Assembly (NCBI GenBank): GCA_900550415.1
Contig: URSO01000001.1
Span: 1 to 64,000 of the forward strand
Origin: an uncultured Collinsella sp.
GTDB lineage: Bacteria; Actinomycetota; Coriobacteriia; Coriobacteriales; Coriobacteriaceae
Length of the DNA stretch: 64,000 bases
Direction of reading: 5' to 3'
Every line of letters begins with the position of its first letter. Positions within the stretch are counted from its first letter, which is position 1. This document shows positions 61,955-64,000 of the stretch, in pieces. Made by a program: the position numbers and the translations under genes. Below the pieces are notes generated by a model. That model did no database searches, was not told where the DNA came from, and saw only the letters and a list, made by a program, of their open reading frames with translations.

Positions 61955-63766
61955 ATGAATACTTCAATTGACATTTCCCACATCCGCAACTTCTCGATCG
62001 TTGCGCACATCGACCATGGCAAGTCCACGATCAGTGACCGCATCCTCGAGCTCACCCATACCGTCGACGAACGCGACATGGAGTCGCAGCTGCTCGACAC
62101 CATGGATATCGAGCGCGAGCGCGGCATTACGATCAAGTCCAATGCCGTCCGCGTTTCCTATGACGCCGACGATGGTGAGACGTATCAGTTCAATCTGATC
62201 GATACGCCGGGCCACGTGGACTTTACCTATGAGGTCTCGCGCTCGCTGGCAGCCTGTGAGGGCGCTGTGCTCGTCGTCGACGCCACGCAGGGCGTCGAGG
62301 CGCAGACCGTTTCCAACGCGACGCTCGCCATGAACGCCAATCTGGACATTGTGCCGGCCATCAACAAGATCGACCTGCCCTCGGCCCATCCCGACGAGGT
62401 TAAGACCGAGATCGAGGACGACCTGGCGATTCCCGCCGATGATGCCGTGTGCGTCTCGGGCAAGACCGGCGAGGGCATTCACGATCTGCTGGAGTCCATC
62501 GTCTTTTTGATTTCGCCGCCTAAGGGCGATGCAAACGCTCCGCTCAAAGCGCTCATTTTGGATTCGTACTTTGACGAGTATCGCGGTGTGGTGGCTACGG
62601 TGCGCGTCTTCGATGGTTCCATCAAAAAGGGCGATACCCTGCTTATGATGCAAGCCAAGGGCGACTTTTTGGTCGACGGCGTGGGCGTCAAGCGTCCTGC
62701 CGAGACCCCGGTCGACGCGCTGACGGTCGGCGAGGTCGGATATGTGGTCACGGGCTTGAAGGATCCCGAGGCCGTTCGCGTGGGCGATACCCTTACGTGG
62801 GCGTCGAACCCCTGCCCCGAGCCGCTTCCGGGCTACCGCGAGGCCAAGCCCATGGTCTACACGGGCCTGTTCCCGATCGACAACAAGGACTACGAGAATC
62901 TGCGCGACGCCCTCGATAAGCTGCACGTCAACGACCCGTCGTTGGTGTGGGAGCCCGAGACCTCGGTGGCGCTCGGCTTTGGCTTCCGCGTGGGCTTCCT
63001 GGGCCTGCTGCACATGGAAGTCGTCAAGGAACGCCTGGAGCGCGAGTTCAACCTGGACCTCATTGCCACGAGTCCCTCGGTTGATTATCACGTCTACAAG
63101 ACCGACGGCGAAATGATCGATGTCCGCAGTCCGCAGGACCTTCCCGAGGCCACACGCATCGATCGTATCGAGGAACCCTACCTCAAGGCAAAGATCATCT
63201 GCCCGCCTGAGTACACGGGTGCCGTCATGCAGCTCGCCATCGAGCACCGCGGCGTCACAACCGACATGATCCACCTGACGAGCAAATCGGTCGAGATGCG
63301 CTTCGATATGCCGCTCGCCGAGCTCATCTTGGACTTCTTCGATCAGCTCAAGAGCCGCACCAAGGGCTATGCCTCGCTCGACTACGAGTTCAACGAGTAC
63401 CGTCCCTCCGAGCTCGTGAAGCTCGATATTTTGCTTTCGGGCGACGAGGTGGACGCGCTTTCGTTTATCGTCCATAAGGACAAGGCATATGGCCTGGCCC
63501 GTGGCCTGTGCGACAAGCTCAAGGAGATCATCCCGCGTCAGCTGTTCGAGGTGCCCATCCAGGGTGCTATCGGCAACAAGATCATCGCCCGTTCCACCGT
63601 CAAGGCGCGTCGCAAGGACGTTCTTGCCAAGTGCTACGGCGGCGATATCTCGCGTAAGCGCAAACTGCTCGAGAAGCAGAAAGAGGGCAAGAAGCGCATG
63701 AAGGCCATCGGCTCGGTCGAGGTCCCGCAGGAGGCGTTTATGGCGATCCTCAAGGTGGACGAGTAG
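61955..63766 (+). CDS. lepA: Elongation factor 4 (LepA)
   Basis: 603 residues. GTPase motifs: [24 protein letters not shown] and NKIDLP. Domains II, III, V and the LepA-specific C-terminal domain ([20 protein letters not shown]) follow. It acts on ribosomes at initiation or back-translocation. The ATG giving [20 protein letters not shown] fits the family; an in-frame ATG 60 bases earlier lies inside the rpsT terminator and is rejected. Confidence 0.97.
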   Translation: MNTSIDISHIRNFSIVAHIDHGKSTISDRILELTHTVDERDMESQLLDTMDIERERGITIKSNAVRVSYDADDGETYQFNLIDTPGHVDFTYEVSRSLAACEGAVLVVDATQGVEAQTVSNATLAMNANLDIVPAINKIDLPSAHPDEVKTEIEDDLAIPADDAVCVSGKTGEGIHDLLESIVFLISPPKGDANAPLKALILDSYFDEYRGVVATVRVFDGSIKKGDTLLMMQAKGDFLVDGVGVKRPAETPVDALTVGEVGYVVTGLKDPEAVRVGDTLTWASNPCPEPLPGYREAKPMVYTGLFPIDNKDYENLRDALDKLHVNDPSLVWEPETSVALGFGFRVGFLGLLHMEVVKERLEREFNLDLIATSPSVDYHVYKTDGEMIDVRSPQDLPEATRIDRIEEPYLKAKIICPPEYTGAVMQLAIEHRGVTTDMIHLTSKSVEMRFDMPLAELILDFFDQLKSRTKGYASLDYEFNEYRPSELVKLDILLSGDEVDALSFIVHKDKAYGLARGLCDKLKEIIPRQLFEVPIQGAIGNKIIARSTVKARRKDVLAKCYGGDISRKRKLLEKQKEGKKRMKAIGSVEVPQEAFMAILKVDE

Positions 63767-63770
63767 GTCC

Positions 63771-64000
63771 ATGGCGCTTTCTGAATACAGCAAGCGGCTG
63801 CTGGGTGCCTATGCCGAGCAGCCGTTCCTTATGGCTCCCATGGCGGGCGTGACCGACCCCGCCTACCGCATCATGTGCCGCCGCCGCGGTGCCAACCTTG
63901 CCTACAGCGAGATGGTGAGCGTGGCAGGCCTTGCCTATGCCAGCAACAAAACGTGGCGCCTGGTGCTGCCGGCCGACGAGGAACAGCAGATTTGTGTGCA
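63771..64000 (+). CDS. tRNA-dihydrouridine synthase (5' part)
   Basis: 76 codons before the window ends. The FMN-barrel start PFLMAPMAGVTDPAYRIMCR and YSEMVSVAGLAYASNKTWRL match DusB-type synthases, which reduce uridines in tRNA. The ATG lies four bases after the lepA stop. The catalytic Cys is beyond the window, so the subtype is open. Confidence 0.9.
   Translation, partial: MALSEYSKRLLGAYAEQPFLMAPMAGVTDPAYRIMCRRRGANLAYSEMVSVAGLAYASNKTWRLVLPADEEQQICV

Overview
The window looks like a piece of a Coriobacteriia (Actinomycetota) chromosome, most likely Collinsella or a close relative. The visible reasons are high GC with strong G/C third-position bias, frequent TTG and GTG starts, an actinobacterial mIHF gene, a two-subunit glycyl-tRNA synthetase, TrmFO, a complete MreBCD/PBP2/RodA rod system and AdhE. 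The genus is an inference; the class is fairly secure. Almost every gene is a recognisable housekeeping gene. No tRNA, rRNA, CRISPR array, prophage or plasmid feature was seen. The only mobile element is a REP-associated transposase unit near 48 kb.

Layout. 0-8.6 kb: end of a cyclophilin gene, a TPR membrane protein, then the rod-shape operon mreB-mreC-mreD-pbp2-rodA and a DUF697-like protein. 8.6-15.4 kb: radical SAM pair, rplU-rpmA-obg, nadD-yqeK-rsfS, with dinB convergent. 16.9-26.4 kb: rpsP-khpA-rimM-trmD-lepB, glyQ-glyS, then pyruvate phosphate dikinase with its regulatory kinase/phosphatase. 26.6-33.3 kb: rplS-rnhB, then yraN-comM-dprA-trmFO-xerC. 33.5-43.6 kb: rpsB-tsf, then pyrH-frr-uppS-cdsA-dxr-rseP-ispG-proS, which links ribosome recycling to isoprenoid, lipid and envelope precursor synthesis. 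43.8-48.8 kb: a minus-strand kinase-fold gene and adhE, the transposase with its inverted flanking repeats, and rpmB. 49.2-54.5 kb: the pyrimidine operon pyrR-pyrB-pyrC-pyrK-pyrD-pyrF behind an attenuator-like leader. 54.8-64 kb: mihF-gmk-rpoZ-thiI, comEA-comEC-holA, rpsT, lepA and the start of a dus gene.

How the genes work together. The first operon builds the elongasome. The 35-43 kb operon supplies undecaprenyl diphosphate, CDP-diacylglycerol and DXP-pathway isoprenoids. The pyr operon makes UMP. The DNA-uptake genes comEA-comEC and the uptake-processing genes comM-dprA lie about 30 kb apart.

Most interesting signal. The promoter regions of these two competence operons share one identical 20-base sequence, at 27966-27985 and 57309-57328. 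It lies 71 and 75 bases before the first start codon and contains TTTGGT twice, 11 bases apart. It is a good candidate for a competence-regulon element in a class where, to my knowledge, no such regulator has been described. Other notable items are a TTTACC cluster before ppdK, a helix-turn-helix-like insertion in the RseP protease, a XerC gene whose only well-placed start is ATA, two probable leaderless genes (dinB, lepA), palindromes before adhE, and the 49-base inverted repeats around the transposase.
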